Origin: Chryseobacterium sp. 52
GTDB taxonomy: Bacteria; Bacteroidota; Bacteroidia; Flavobacteriales; Weeksellaceae
Reading direction: 5' to 3'
Assembly (NCBI RefSeq): GCF_002754245.1
Contig: NZ_PEEX01000001.1
Span: 186,001 to 250,000, forward strand
DNA length: 64,000 bases
The translations under genes and the position numbers were made by a program. Below are positions 26,383-35,089 of this stretch, one piece after another. The stretch's first letter is position 1. The number at the start of each line of letters is the position of its first letter. The notes below the pieces were generated by a model that worked only from the letters and a program-made list of their open reading frames with translations, searched no databases and had not been told where the DNA came from.

Positions 26383-27594
26383 TTATAATTTAAACTTGCC
26401 CAATCCGACCAATAAATTCAATGCAACGATAAGATTTCCTTTTTTCTCATATTCACCTTCAAAATTTCTTCCAAACGAAAAAGTAAGTCTTTGGTTTTTG
26501 GCCACTTCATATTCAAAATTAAGAACGTATTTCCAGGATGATTCAAAATCAGATTTATTTAAAATACTTCTGTAAATGCATTCCCCACTTATAAGAAACC
26601 TTTCGTTGGCCAATTTAAGAACAAGTCTGGATCCCATATCAAACGTGTGCAGGTTTTCTTTTTTCAATTCAGGATTTGCTAATGGTGTTTCCGGATTGTA
26701 TAAATATCTTGCCATAAAAATCAGGGTTGACTTTTTTTTCGAATTATATCCGCCGGTAAGCCAAGCTCCAACCTTACTAATTTGTGTATTATTAAATTTA
26801 TTATTTCTAAAATCTAATACCGTTCCCATTGACATATCTAGAAAATAACCGTAGCGTTCTAGCTTAATATCCTGAGCTATTTTTGTTATTTCCAGTATTT
26901 TTTCCTCTTCTTCTTTATTATCACGTATTTTATAATAATATTCAGTCTTTACTCTGATTTCTTCGATTTCTCTCATTAAATCCTTAAATTCCTGGGTATC
27001 TTCTTTATCGGTGTCTTCCAAAAGTCTTATTTTCTGCAAAAGAGATTTATTGATTATATCAAGCTCTCTTAGAAACACACTGGCTTCACTCGTGATTATT
27101 CTTTGCTTTTCTATGAATTGATGAACCCCATGAATTTTATCCAGTGCTTTCATAGCCTCCTCACTAAATTTTCCTCTTACTATGGAAAACTTTAACCCAA
27201 AACCCAGCCTCGATTTTTCTTCAATATTCAGTTCTTCATCTTCCGCTATCCCTTTAAAGGCAAGGGAAGTCACAAATGTCTGCTTAAAAGTTGTCAAAAA
27301 GTTGGTATCGGTTCTTAAATCCTGGTATTTTCCATTAAGTTTAAAAGGAACCAGGTCAATCGCAAATGAGGTTGGCAGGCTGGAAAAATTGCTTGTTCCT
27401 TCTCTTAAAGAAACCATGATGCTTTTCAGATCCGTAGGTTTTTCGATATCAGAATTGGCAATACCTAAAAGGTTAGCTCCCGGAGATGCCTGAGCTCTTA
27501 ATTCATCCAGATCAATTCCTTTTTCTTCCTGTGCGGAATAGAAATGAGAAAATATCAGGAATATTAAGGCAAAACTCAATTTTAGTGTTTTCAT
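26383..27594 (-). CDS. Putative outer-membrane protein with internal coiled coil, unknown function
   Basis: The 403-residue protein has a Sec signal ending SHFYSAQ. After an N-terminal region (LDELRAQASPGANLLGIA), alternating strands appear (SFAIDLVPFKL, GFGLKFSIVRG). Residues about 145-245 are strongly charged helix (LREIDI..., EFKDLMREIEEIRVKTEYYYKIRDNKEEEEKI). The C-terminal third returns to amphipathic strands (STLIFMARYLYN, SGECIYRSILN, LNFEYEVAKNQRLTFSFGRNF), as in an outer-membrane barrel. I recognise no named family. It forms a two-gene operon with the gene at 27603 (8-nt gap), whose promoter resembles that of the adjacent two-component operon. Confidence 0.75.
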   Translation of the reverse strand: MKTLKLSFALIFLIFSHFYSAQEEKGIDLDELRAQASPGANLLGIANSDIEKPTDLKSIMVSLREGTSNFSSLPTSFAIDLVPFKLNGKYQDLRTDTNFLTTFKQTFVTSLAFKGIAEDEELNIEEKSRLGFGLKFSIVRGKFSEEAMKALDKIHGVHQFIEKQRIITSEASVFLRELDIINKSLLQKIRLLEDTDKEDTQEFKDLMREIEEIRVKTEYYYKIRDNKEEEEKILEITKIAQDIKLERYGYFLDMSMGTVLDFRNNKFNNTQISKVGAWLTGGYNSKKKSTLIFMARYLYNPETPLANPELKKENLHTFDMGSRLVLKLANERFLISGECIYRSILNKSDFESSWKYVLNFEYEVAKNQRLTFSFGRNFEGEYEKKGNLIVALNLLVGLGKFKL

Positions 27595-27602
27595 GATGCA
27601 TC

Positions 27603-28091
27603 TTAATAAAAGGTTATATGATGTGTGTATGATGAAATTCCTCCTTGATTCTTCACTTCTGAGGTGTGAGTATCATGATAAATAATTGCCCCGCCTTGTC
27701 TGATCTTTACAGTCAGAATCGTTTTATTGCTCTGTGTACTTACATCCTGTATCATAGATTCTATACTCAGGACATTTCCAATCAGTTCATCACATCTCCC
27801 TATTAAAATATTATCTGTGGATATATTAATAGATTTGCTTGGCTGAGTGGTTCTCATTATTTTTAAAGTAGCAGTTCCGGATTGCCCATCCCCACCAAAA
27901 TAGATTGAGACAGTAACTGAGGATTCATCATCAGGAAGTCTTAAATTTTTAGCGGCTACATATTTGTTATCATTCTCCTGTCCATCCGATAAAGCATTGC
28001 TCATCTGCAGTTCCATAATTTTAAGATTAAGCAGTTGAGCCTGTGTATTCATAATTCTTGCTAATTGGTCTTTTTTAGTTTTCATGGTCAT
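27603..28091 (-). CDS. Unknown protein, partner of the outer-membrane protein
   Basis: Two near starts are possible, at 28091 (MTMKTKKDQLARIMN) and 28085 (MKTKKDQ); both leave about 160 residues. There is no signal peptide. Residues about 1-35 are an amphipathic helix, then a beta-rich domain follows (SSVTVSIYFGGDGQSGTATLKIMR, KTILTVKIRQGGAIIYHDTHTSE) ending in ISSYTHHITFY. No family recognised. It is first in the operon controlled by the promoter at 28113-28161. Confidence 0.72.
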   Translation of the reverse strand: MTMKTKKDQLARIMNTQAQLLNLKIMELQMSNALSDGQENDNKYVAAKNLRLPDDESSVTVSIYFGGDGQSGTATLKIMRTTQPSKSINISTDNILIGRCDELIGNVLSIESMIQDVSTQSNKTILTVKIRQGGAIIYHDTHTSEVKNQGGISSYTHHITFY

Positions 28092-28112
28092 TAGTTTTTT
28101 TAGTTTACAGTT

Positions 28113-28161
28113 CAAAGTTCTGCTTAAAAATGCTTCATATCAATTACACAAAGGGGTGATT
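28113..28161 (-). promoter_or_regulatory. Operator-promoter P2 (unknown protein/OMP operon)
   Basis: Read on the minus strand: a degenerate palindrome spanning 28142-28161, whose proximal arm continues as GTGTAATTGA; TTG from the complement of 28141-28143; a 20-nt spacer; then GAACTTTG (complement of 28113-28120). The same order and spacing occur in front of the response regulator at 31027-31075. The ATG is about 22-28 nt downstream of the -7 box. Confidence 0.65.
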
Positions 28162-28170
28162 ATAACAACA

Positions 28171-28195
28171 AAAAAGCACCACTGAAAAGTGATGC
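28171..28195 (-). terminator. Terminator of the two-component operon
   Basis: GCACCACT (28176-28183), loop GAAA, AGTGATGC (28188-28195) with one wobble pair; on the minus strand TTTTTTGTTG follows. It separates the kinase gene from the next promoter. Confidence 0.8.
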
Positions 28196-28219
28196 TGTCT
28201 CTATAAATATTTTTTCTTT

Positions 28220-29008
28220 TTACAGTAAAACCCGGAAAAGAAGTTCTGTTCCGGAGCCTTCGGATAAAATATGACATTCGCCGTTCTGCTCCTGCATTCG
28301 TCGTTTCATGTTTCGGAGGCCGTTTCCTTCATTTCTTTCATTAATAATTCCGATTCCGTTGTCAGAAACCTTCATGATGAATTCTTTATCCGTTTGAACA
28401 AATGAAAGCTTTAGCTGATTAGACTGACTATGTTTATAAGCATTATTAATAGACTCTTTTAAACATAAAAACATATTTCTTCTCAGCTCTGTGGAAATTG
28501 AAGTATCTGATAGGATGTCTATACTTTCCGTCCAAAGTTTTATTTTTGTTTTTTTGAGGAAGTTATCCGCATATTGAACAGCGTACTCTATAAAACTTCC
28601 AAGTGTATCATTTCCTGAGTTTAAACTCCAGAGCATTTCCCGCATAGACAGGTTCATTTCTTCGGATGTTTTCAGAAGTTCATCAATATCACTTTGCAGA
28701 TCATCATCTTCTGCTTTTTGTTTCAAGAATTCTGCCTGCAATTTCAGTGCTGAAATCCCTGCTCCCAGATCGTCATGCATGTCGTGCGAGATACGTTCAC
28801 GTTCCTGTTCTATGGATTTTTGTTTTTCGAGCTCTTTTTGAAGGAGCTGATTTTGGTATTCTGCTTCTTTTAGCTGTTGCTGTTGAATAAAAAAGAGTTG
28901 TCTTTTATTATATAAAACAACTATTAAAACAATAAAGACTACGAATAACATCATTATCGAAATAGCTATAATATAAGCTAATTTTATATCATCCTGAATA
29001 TGTGTCAT
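28220..29008 (-). CDS. Sensor histidine kinase, NarL/HisKA_3 type, without own sensor domain
   Basis: The 262-residue protein has a very short N-terminus, one membrane helix (about residues 11-33) and a coiled-coil linker (34-72). The dimerisation/phosphoacceptor helix has RISHDMHDDLGAGIS with His78 in the usual DxHD position. The HATPase_c domain follows (CLKESINNAYKHS N-box, KVSDNGIGI G1, EGNGLRNMKRRM and GSGTELLF G2). No periplasmic or PAS/TPR sensor is present, so sensing must come from a partner. It overlaps the membrane protein gene at 29005 by 4 nt, which makes that protein the obvious candidate. It should phosphorylate the LuxR-type regulator of the same operon. Confidence 0.9.
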   Translation of the reverse strand: MTHIQDDIKLAYIIAISIMMLFVVFIVLIVVLYNKRQLFFIQQQQLKEAEYQNQLLQKELEKQKSIEQERERISHDMHDDLGAGISALKLQAEFLKQKAEDDDLQSDIDELLKTSEEMNLSMREMLWSLNSGNDTLGSFIEYAVQYADNFLKKTKIKLWTESIDILSDTSISTELRRNMFLCLKESINNAYKHSQSNQLKLSFVQTDKEFIMKVSDNGIGIINERNEGNGLRNMKRRMQEQNGECHILSEGSGTELLFRVLL

Positions 29009-29643
29009 AAATTAATCTGTTTTTGATATTTAATTAATGATATGTAAAACAGACTATACATAATGATATTAATTATGTTTTGCCCTATTTTTAAGAATTG
29101 AAGAAACTCATAATCATTCTTTGCGAAAAAGAACATAGGTGTTACTCTGAAAATAAAGAAGCAACTCCACATTAACAGAGCTGTCGAAATCCAAAATGTT
29201 GGATCATCAGTAATTTTATGCTCATCAAAAAAAGATATTTTCTGATAAAACCATAACATAGAAATAATGATATAAAATAAAGTAATTGTTATTCCAATTT
29301 TTTTATCAAAATCATTTCCTAAGAAATTAGTAAATAACAATATATAACCCAAAGAAAGAATTGTAACTCCTGTAGATATTTTTTCTAAAAGATATTTAAG
29401 CCTAAAGGAATAAAAAAAGTGAAAAAATAATACACAAAATATAAAATACATATGGTATTGAACTCCTACTTTAACATCCGTATTTAATTGGTCTCTAATG
29501 AAAGATAACCATTCATTGACAAAAGTTAGTAGAAAATATATAAATAAGTAATTCTGGGCAGAAAAAGAATTTCTTCTACCCAGAAAAAAAGATTTTATTA
29601 AAGGAAATAATAATATTATCTTATAAATAATTCCTATTAACAT
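29005..29643 (-). CDS. Polytopic membrane protein of unknown function, coupled to the kinase
   Basis: The 212-residue protein has six to seven hydrophobic segments, with small charged loops (FLGRRNS, RDQLNTDVKVG, FFDEHKITDDPT). Aromatic residues are unusually common (many Phe and Tyr). No transporter motif is seen. Its stop overlaps the kinase ATG by 4 nt, indicating translational coupling, and it starts 5 nt after the 240-residue gene. I infer a membrane sensor subunit for the sensorless kinase. Base composition is slightly more AT-rich than its neighbours. Confidence 0.78.
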   Translation of the reverse strand: MLIGIIYKIILLFPLIKSFFLGRRNSFSAQNYLFIYFLLTFVNEWLSFIRDQLNTDVKVGVQYHMYFIFCVLFFHFFYSFRLKYLLEKISTGVTILSLGYILLFTNFLGNDFDKKIGITITLFYIIISMLWFYQKISFFDEHKITDDPTFWISTALLMWSCFFIFRVTPMFFFAKNDYEFLQFLKIGQNIINIIMYSLFYISLIKYQKQINL

Positions 29644-29648
29644 TCTGT

Positions 29649-30371
29649 TTAGGGTTTTAAATCACCAGCATCATAGTAGCCTTCATAATAATCTTTCGCC
29701 ATACGACTGTTTGTATGATGTACTCTATCTTTATCTTTTATATATACAACCAAGCCAATTCTTAACTTTCCATTCTCATCTTTACAAATTAATTCAAAAG
29801 TTAATTCATGTTCAAAGCCATTAAATATTTTAATATTACTCATATCATAAGTTATATATTTTGTCAGCGCTTGTACAGAGGCATCACTTTGAATTACAGT
29901 TCCTATTCCAGCTTCGTAATCACTGACAATATTGCTAAACGAATTAGTTTCATCTAATAAAATTGCTCTTCCTCCACTTGCTATAAAATAAGAGTTCTCC
30001 TTTTCGGAATCATAGCCTCCCTGTTTCATATAGTCTTCTATATCTGAAAATCTAAGTATCAAACCTAAATCATTTCCCGTAGGTAATTTTACATTGCAGA
30101 AAAAGAAATGCAGAAATTGTTTGCCATTGTTATCTTTTACAATCCTATTCATCTCATCTGCACTAATCTTAAAATTATTCGTAAAAAAAGCTTCTCCACT
30201 TTCGGGATCACAATATTGTGTAACAAATAAATACTTTGCATAATACACTTTTACATAATGCCATGGGAGTACCATTCTTGCAACATTTGATTCTCTAGGA
30301 AAAAGATTTTCCAGATTTACAAATTGTAAACTTTCAACTTCTTTCAATAATTCTTGTTTAAGTCTTTCCAT
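29649..30371 (-). CDS. Soluble protein of unknown function inside the two-component operon
   Basis: The 240-residue protein has no signal peptide or membrane helix. Visible segments include an N-terminal helix (MERLKQELLKEVESL), strands and aromatic motifs (PWHYVKVYYAKYLFVTQYCDPESGE, FLHFFFCNVKLP, LGLILRFSDIEDYM, ELTFELICKDENGKLRIGLVVYIKDKD) and a tyrosine-rich tail (DYYEGYYDAGDLKP). I recognise no family. It sits 5 nt after the response regulator and 5 nt before the membrane protein, so it is part of the signalling module, perhaps as an adaptor or ligand-responsive component. Confidence 0.75.
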   Translation of the reverse strand: MERLKQELLKEVESLQFVNLENLFPRESNVARMVLPWHYVKVYYAKYLFVTQYCDPESGEAFFTNNFKISADEMNRIVKDNNGKQFLHFFFCNVKLPTGNDLGLILRFSDIEDYMKQGGYDSEKENSYFIASGGRAILLDETNSFSNIVSDYEAGIGTVIQSDASVQALTKYITYDMSNIKIFNGFEHELTFELICKDENGKLRIGLVVYIKDKDRVHHTNSRMAKDYYEGYYDAGDLKP

Positions 30372-30376
30372 AATTT

Positions 30377-31009
30377 TTAGTTTTTAAAATGGTTAAATTT
30401 ATTTATAGCTTCTACCTTATTGCTGACATGCAATTTTCTGTAGATGTTTCCTACGTGTTTTTTTACGGTGTCAATACTGATGAACTTCTGGTCCGCAATT
30501 TCCTTATACAAAAGTCCCTGTGAAAGAAGTTCCAGAATTTCTTTTTCGCGTTCAGTGAGATCGTCGAAATCTTTATTTTCCGGAAGCTTTCTTTCGAAGT
30601 GGCCTAACACTTTGCGGGCAATAGAAAGGCTCATTGGTGCGCCGCCATTGTATACATCACGGATGGAAGACAGGATCTTGTCCATGCTTTCCCCTTTTAT
30701 GAGATAGCCCATCGCCCCGGCTTTTAATGAATTGAATATTTTTTCATCGTCTTCAAAACTGGTACACATGATGAATTGTGTATTAGTCATTTCTTTTCTG
30801 AGCTTTTCTATGATTTCAATACCCAGCATATCCTGGAGCTGGATATCCATCATCACTACATCCGGAGAAATATCAGGGAGATTTTTCAGTGCATCATTTC
30901 CGTCAAAGAACTGAGCAACTACCCTCATGTCATCCTGATAATTGATGACCTTCTTCAACGCATTGTTGTAGTTCTTTTCGTCTTCTACTATGGCGATGGA
31001 AATACTCAT
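30377..31009 (-). CDS. LuxR/NarL-family response regulator
   Basis: The start is the ATG at 31007-31009 (MSISIAIVEDEKN); a longer frame to 31057 adds a tail unlike any receiver domain and would run into the operator. The 210-residue product has a receiver domain with the acidic pair at E9-D10, phosphoacceptor Asp55 (VVMMDIQ), Ser/Thr in MCTSFE and Lys in YLIKG. The C-terminal LuxR HTH is DLTEREKEILELLSQGLLYKEIADQKFISIDTVKKHVGNIY in outline. It leads the operon with the kinase at its end and probably controls the promoters P1 and P2. Confidence 0.92.
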   Translation of the reverse strand: MSISIAIVEDEKNYNNALKKVINYQDDMRVVAQFFDGNDALKNLPDISPDVVMMDIQLQDMLGIEIIEKLRKEMTNTQFIMCTSFEDDEKIFNSLKAGAMGYLIKGESMDKILSSIRDVYNGGAPMSLSIARKVLGHFERKLPENKDFDDLTEREKEILELLSQGLLYKEIADQKFISIDTVKKHVGNIYRKLHVSNKVEAINKFNHFKN

Positions 31010-31026
31010 TGTTTTTTTGTTTAAGA

Positions 31027-31075
31027 CAAATTTCGTAAGAAAACAAGGTGGAGTCAATTACACTTTTGTGTAATT
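31027..31075 (-). promoter_or_regulatory. Operator-promoter P1 (two-component operon)
   Basis: A perfect 8-bp inverted repeat, AATTACACTTTTGTGTAATT, occupies 31056-31075. On the minus strand its inner arm reads GTGTAATTGA, giving TTG (complement of 31055-31057). A 20-nt spacer leads to GAAATTTG (complement of 31027-31034), 17 nt before the regulator ATG. The operator overlaps the -33 box, as expected for an activator or repressor site. Confidence 0.7.
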
Positions 31076-31109
31076 TTAGGACTTGAGTTCAGGGTTATTG
31101 GTTTGTTTT

Positions 31110-31137
31110 TTGTTTCTACTAAATTTAGTTAAATTTC
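31110..31137 (+). promoter_or_regulatory. Candidate promoter of the small lipoprotein gene
   Basis: TTG (31110-31112), 17-nt spacer and TAAATTTC (31130-31137), one mismatch from TAnnTTTG. It is divergent from P1 and 53 nt before the preferred ATG at 31190. Confidence 0.35.
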
Positions 31138-31189
31138 TGTTATGATAACAGAACAATCAATCCCTTATATATTAATAAAAATAAATATC

Positions 31190-31624
31190 ATGAGAAAAAG
31201 CCTTTTAATAGCAACTTCAGCGGTAGCATTATTATTAACCAGCTGCAAAAAAAATGAGAGTGGGAACAAAAGTGTGATCAAAATGGACAGTTCGGAGACT
31301 GTTATCAAGGACGATAATGGTAAAATTGATACGGTAACCCAAAGTTCTTCTACTATCGAAGTGAATGGTCAGAAAACTGAAAAAACAGATTTCGTTTATA
31401 AAGCTACAGACGGGACATTGGTAAAAGTAGTATTCAAAAATGATCCTAAGGAAAGTACAGTGGCTATTACCAGCAATAAAAAGACATTTACACTTCCTAA
31501 AACTGACACGAAAAATGGTGAAACGATCTATGAAAAAGATGATATGACCGCAAGAGTGAAAGGTGACAGCTTACATCTTGAACAGGGAAATAATGTGATT
31601 GAACTGAAGAGAACAAAAATATAA
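31190..31624 (+). CDS. Small periplasmic lipoprotein, unknown function
   Basis: From the ATG at 31190 the 144-residue product has a lipoprotein signal (AVALLLTSC, Cys19). A longer frame from 31142 would hide it. The mature region is rich in Lys, Asp, Thr and Ser, and looks beta-rich (KTDFVYKATDGTLVKVVF, STVAITSNKKTFTLPK, ARVKGDSLHLEQGNNVIELKR), similar to small MliC-like or YbbD-type repeats, but I cannot assign a family. It diverges from the two-component operon and converges on rplQ. Confidence 0.75.
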   Translation: MRKSLLIATSAVALLLTSCKKNESGNKSVIKMDSSETVIKDDNGKIDTVTQSSSTIEVNGQKTEKTDFVYKATDGTLVKVVFKNDPKESTVAITSNKKTFTLPKTDTKNGETIYEKDDMTARVKGDSLHLEQGNNVIELKRTKI

Positions 31625-31666
31625 GGCCACTCTCTTCAAATTAATTAGTCTTTTGTATAATACAAA

Positions 31667-31693
31667 AAAACCATCCAGATTCTGGATGGTTTT
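31667..31693. terminator. Bidirectional terminator at the end of the ribosomal operon
   Basis: AAACCATCCA, loop GATTC, TGGATGGTTT (between 31668 and 31692) with A- and T-runs outside. It ends both the lipoprotein gene and the long rplC-rplQ operon. Confidence 0.9.
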
Positions 31694-31714
31694 CTATTTA
31701 TATCTGAATGAATA

Positions 31715-32239
31715 TTATTCTTCAGTTTTTTCCTCTGTAGAATCTGTTGCTTCAGCCTTAGGCTCTTCAACTTTTTCTTCTACTTTAGGAGCATCCGCAA
31801 CTACAGCTTCTTTTTTAGCAGTTGTAGCTCTTCTACTTCTTCTAGTAGTCTTTTTCTCGTCAGCATTAGGATTGTAAAGTTCGTTGAAATCAACTAGCTC
31901 GATAAGAGCCATGTCAGCAGCATCACCTTGTCTGAAACCAGTCTTGATGATTCTTGTATAACCGCCGTTTCTTTCTGCGATTTTAGGAGCTACTGATCTG
32001 AAAAGTTCAGTAACCGCTTCTTTACTTTGAAGATATGAAAAAACAATTCTTCTATTGTGTGTAGTATCTTCTTTTGCCTTTGTTAATAGAGGCTCAACAT
32101 ATACTCTTAAAGCTTTAGCTTTAGCTACAGTAGTGTTGATTCTCTTATGCTCAATTAGAGAACAAGCCATATTAGAAAGTAAAGCACTTCTATGAGAAGC
32201 TGTTCTTCCTAAGTGATTGAATTTTTTACCGTGTCTCAT
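31715..32239 (-). CDS. rplQ: 50S ribosomal protein L17
   Basis: L17 is a large-subunit protein near the tunnel exit. The 174-residue product has the canonical core ([21 protein letters not shown] to about residue 115). An added 55-residue tail is rich in Lys/Arg then Ala/Glu ([22 protein letters not shown]), common in Bacteroidota L17 and probably disordered. It is the last gene of the operon, 6 nt after rpoA. Confidence 0.97.
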   Translation of the reverse strand: MRHGKKFNHLGRTASHRSALLSNMACSLIEHKRINTTVAKAKALRVYVEPLLTKAKEDTTHNRRIVFSYLQSKEAVTELFRSVAPKIAERNGGYTRIIKTGFRQGDAADMALIELVDFNELYNPNADEKKTTRRSRRATTAKKEAVVADAPKVEEKVEEPKAEATDSTEEKTEE

Positions 32240-32245
32240 TATTAA

Positions 32246-33241
32246 TTATTTATCAGCGTCTAACTTATATTTTGCAACGTCGAAACCGAAGTTAAGACCT
32301 TTTGAATGCACTAATTCTTCTAGTTCTGTCAAAGATTTTTTACCAAAATTTCTGAATTTCATCAAATCAGACTTACTGTAAGAAACAAGCTCTCCAAGAG
32401 TTTCTACTTCAGCTGCTTTCAGACAGTTAAGGGCTCTTACAGAAAGATCCATATCTGCTAATTTAGACTTAAGTAATTGTCTTGTGTGAAGCGTTTCTTC
32501 ATCGTATTGGATAGATGCTTTTACAGCTTCTGTTTCAAGTGTGATTCTCTCATCAGAGAACAACATGAAGTGATAAATTAATATCTTAGAAGCTTCTGTT
32601 AAAGCATTTTGAGGACTGATAGATCCATCAGTTTCTATATCTAATACAAGTTTTTCGTAGTCTGTTTTTTGCTCTACACGATAATTTTCAATGCTGTATT
32701 GTACTTTCTTGATTGGCGTGAAAATAGAGTCAATAGCAATAGTACCTACAGGTGCATTGTTTGACTTATTTTGTTCTGAAGGAACATATCCTCTACCTTT
32801 TTCAATATTGAAAGTAATTTCGAAAGTTACATCACTGTTTAGGTTGCAGATCAAAAGATCCGGGTTTAGTACTTCAAATCCGTTGATAGACTTACCTAAA
32901 TCACCAGCAGTAATAACCGTCTGACCTGAAACTTTAGCAATTACCTGCTCGTTGGCCTGGCCTTCTGCTGAAGCTTTTAATCTTACCTGCTTAAGGTTAA
33001 GAATAATTTCAGTAACGTCTTCAATTACTCCTGGAATCGTTGAAAATTCGTGCTCTACACCTTCAATTTTGATAGATGAAATAGCGTATCCTTCCAGAGA
33101 AGAAAGCAACACTCTTCTCAAAGCATTACCGATTGTAAGCCCGAAACCTGGTTCTAGAGGTCTGAATTCGAATTGACCTTTAAATTCATCAGAGTTAAGT
33201 AAAATTACTTTATCGGGTTTTATGAATTGTAAAATTGCCAT
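32246..33241 (-). CDS. rpoA: RNA polymerase subunit alpha
   Basis: The alpha subunit nucleates polymerase assembly and its C-terminal domain contacts promoter DNA and activators. The 331-residue protein has the N-terminal dimerisation domain ([20 protein letters not shown]) and alpha-CTD ([47 protein letters not shown]). Length is standard. It sits between rpsD and rplQ as in most bacteria. Confidence 0.98.
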   Translation of the reverse strand: MAILQFIKPDKVILLNSDEFKGQFEFRPLEPGFGLTIGNALRRVLLSSLEGYAISSIKIEGVEHEFSTIPGVIEDVTEIILNLKQVRLKASAEGQANEQVIAKVSGQTVITAGDLGKSINGFEVLNPDLLICNLNSDVTFEITFNIEKGRGYVPSEQNKSNNAPVGTIAIDSIFTPIKKVQYSIENYRVEQKTDYEKLVLDIETDGSISPQNALTEASKILIYHFMLFSDERITLETEAVKASIQYDEETLHTRQLLKSKLADMDLSVRALNCLKAAEVETLGELVSYSKSDLMKFRNFGKKSLTELEELVHSKGLNFGFDVAKYKLDADK

Positions 33242-33274
33242 ATTATTGGGTTGAGCAAAAATTTGATTAAAAAA

Positions 33275-33883
33275 TTATTTAGAGTAAAGTTCGACGATAA
33301 GTTGTTCCTTGATGTCTTCCGGAATTTGGATTCTTTCAGGAGCAGATACGAAAGTACCTTCTTTCTTCTCGTCGTTGAATTGTAACCACTCATAGTTTGC
33401 TTTTGATGCCAAAGCATCAGCCACAACTTCCAGAGATTTAGATTTCTCTCTTACAGCGATTACATCACCAGCTTTTACTAAATAAGATGGAATGTTAAGA
33501 ATTTCCCCATTCACAGTGATGTGTCTGTGAGAAGTTAATTGTCTTGCACCAGATCTTGTTTTAGCAAAACCTAATCTGTATACAACGTTATCCAATCTTG
33601 ATTCGCAAAGTTGTAATAGTACTTCACCAGTTACTCCTTTACTTCTGTGTGCTTTTTCGAATAAGTTAGCAAACTGCTTTTCTAAAATACCGTAAGTATA
33701 TTTAGCTTTTTGCTTTTCCATTAACTGAACAGCGTACTCAGATTTCTTTGCGCCTCTTCTTTTATTAACACCATGTTGTCCTGGTGGTTGGTTTTTTCTT
33801 CTTTCGAAGTTTTTGTCATCTCCGTAGATTGCAGCACCAAACTTTCTAGCAATCTTAGTTTTAGGTCCAATATATCTTGCCAT
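33275..33883 (-). CDS. rpsD: 30S ribosomal protein S4
   Basis: S4 starts 30S assembly by binding 16S rRNA 5' domain and can autoregulate the alpha operon. The 202-residue product begins [16 protein letters not shown] and has the S4 RNA-binding domain ([34 protein letters not shown]). It lacks the four-Cys zinc motif, so it is the zinc-free form. Confidence 0.97.
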   Translation of the reverse strand: MARYIGPKTKIARKFGAAIYGDDKNFERRKNQPPGQHGVNKRRGAKKSEYAVQLMEKQKAKYTYGILEKQFANLFEKAHRSKGVTGEVLLQLCESRLDNVVYRLGFAKTRSGARQLTSHRHITVNGEILNIPSYLVKAGDVIAVREKSKSLEVVADALASKANYEWLQFNDEKKEGTFVSAPERIQIPEDIKEQLIVELYSK

Positions 33884-33902
33884 AATGGGTAAATTCTAAA
33901 AA

Positions 33903-34292
33903 TTAAACTCTTCTTCTTTTAGGTGGTCTACATCCATTGTGTGGCATAGGAGTCACATCAATGATTTCGCTAACTTCAATACCTGAATTGTGGATTGTTC
34001 TGATGGCAGATTCTCTACCTGCACCAGGACCTTTCACATACACCTTTACTCTTCTTAATCCAGCTTCATGAGCAACATTAGAGCAATTTTCAGCTGCCAT
34101 TTGAGCAGCAAATGGAGTATTCTTTTTAGAACCTCTGAAACCCATTTTACCGGCAGATGCCCAAGAGATAACTTCTCCGCTTTTATTTGTTAAAGAAATG
34201 ATGATGTTATTGAAAGAAGCTTGAATATGTGCTTCACCAATAGCTTCAACTTTTACTTTTCTTTTTTTAACTACTTTAGTTTGTTTTGCCAT
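33903..34292 (-). CDS. rpsK: 30S ribosomal protein S11
   Basis: S11 forms the platform near the E site. The 129-residue protein shows the conserved core [30 protein letters not shown] and the end [18 protein letters not shown]. It lies between rpsM and rpsD with gaps of 12 and 19 nt. Confidence 0.98.
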   Translation of the reverse strand: MAKQTKVVKKRKVKVEAIGEAHIQASFNNIIISLTNKSGEVISWASAGKMGFRGSKKNTPFAAQMAAENCSNVAHEAGLRRVKVYVKGPGAGRESAIRTIHNSGIEVSEIIDVTPMPHNGCRPPKRRRV

Positions 34293-34304
34293 AATTCCTA
34301 ACGA

Positions 34305-34682
34305 TTATTTACTTGCCTTTTTCTTGTTAGCAACTGTTTTTCTCTTTCCTTTTCGGGTTCTAGAGTTGTTTTTCGTTCTCTGGCCTCTTAAAGGTAGTCC
34401 TAGTCTGTGACGTATTCCTCGTTGGCATCCTATGTCCATCAATCTCTTGATATTCAATTGCACTTCAGATCTTAATTCTCCTTCTACTTTTACGTTTTCT
34501 AAGATATAAGTTCTGATTGCAGCCAATTCATCGTCATTCCATTCGTTGACTTTCTTGTCTTCGCTGATACCGGCAGCCTTAAGGATTTCAGAAGAAGTAC
34601 TTCTTCCAACTCCGTAGATGTAAGTTAAACCGATAACACCTCTTTTGTTTTTTGGTAAATCAATACCTGCAATTCTCGCCAT
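34305..34682 (-). CDS. rpsM: 30S ribosomal protein S13
   Basis: S13 sits in the head and bridges to the 50S subunit. The 125-residue protein starts [19 protein letters not shown] and contains [27 protein letters not shown], the conserved tail that contacts tRNA. It follows rpmJ by 9 nt. Confidence 0.98.
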   Translation of the reverse strand: MARIAGIDLPKNKRGVIGLTYIYGVGRSTSSEILKAAGISEDKKVNEWNDDELAAIRTYILENVKVEGELRSEVQLNIKRLMDIGCQRGIRHRLGLPLRGQRTKNNSRTRKGKRKTVANKKKASK

Positions 34683-34691
34683 AATTTAATG

Positions 34692-34808
34692 TTAGCCTTG
34701 TCTTTGTTTAAATTTTGGGTTCTTCTTGTTGATTACGAACAGTACACCTTTTCTGCGTACAATCTTGCAATCAGCGCTTCTTTTTTTAATTGATGCTCTA
34801 ACTTTCAT
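34692..34808 (-). CDS. rpmJ: 50S ribosomal protein L36
   Basis: This 38-codon gene encodes [19 protein letters not shown] and a [18 protein letters not shown] end. It keeps only the first cysteine of the usual Cys/His zinc cluster, so it is the zinc-independent (C-minus) L36 form. It lies between infA (62 nt upstream) and rpsM, the normal position. Confidence 0.95.
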   Translation of the reverse strand: MKVRASIKKRSADCKIVRRKGVLFVINKKNPKFKQRQG

Positions 34809-34870
34809 TTTGATAGTATTTATTTTTCAACAAGAGCCAAATGGAACTTTCATTCCATTTGGCGTTTGTT

Positions 34871-35086
34871 TTAATATCTAAATGTGATCCTCCCTTTTGT
34901 TAAATCATAGGGAGACATTTCTAGTTTTACCTTGTCTCCAGGTAAAAGTTTAATATAATGCATTCTCATTTTACCGGAAATATGAGCGATAAGTATATGC
35001 CCATTCTCCAGCTCTACACGGAACTGGGCGTTCGAAAGTGCTTCCGTTATAACGCCGTCTTGTTCAATATGTTTTTGTTTCGCCAT
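34871..35086 (-). CDS. infA: Translation initiation factor IF-1
   Basis: IF-1 binds the 30S A site during initiation. The 71-residue OB-fold protein has [39 protein letters not shown] in outline and ends [12 protein letters not shown]. It starts 3 nt after secY, so the two are tightly coupled. Confidence 0.98.
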   Translation of the reverse strand: MAKQKHIEQDGVITEALSNAQFRVELENGHILIAHISGKMRMHYIKLLPGDKVKLEMSPYDLTKGRITFRY

Positions 35087-35089
35087 AAA

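Noticed and set aside
31010..31057. N-terminal extension of the response regulator to 31057
   Set aside because: The added residues are not part of a receiver domain and the start would lie upstream of the -7 box.
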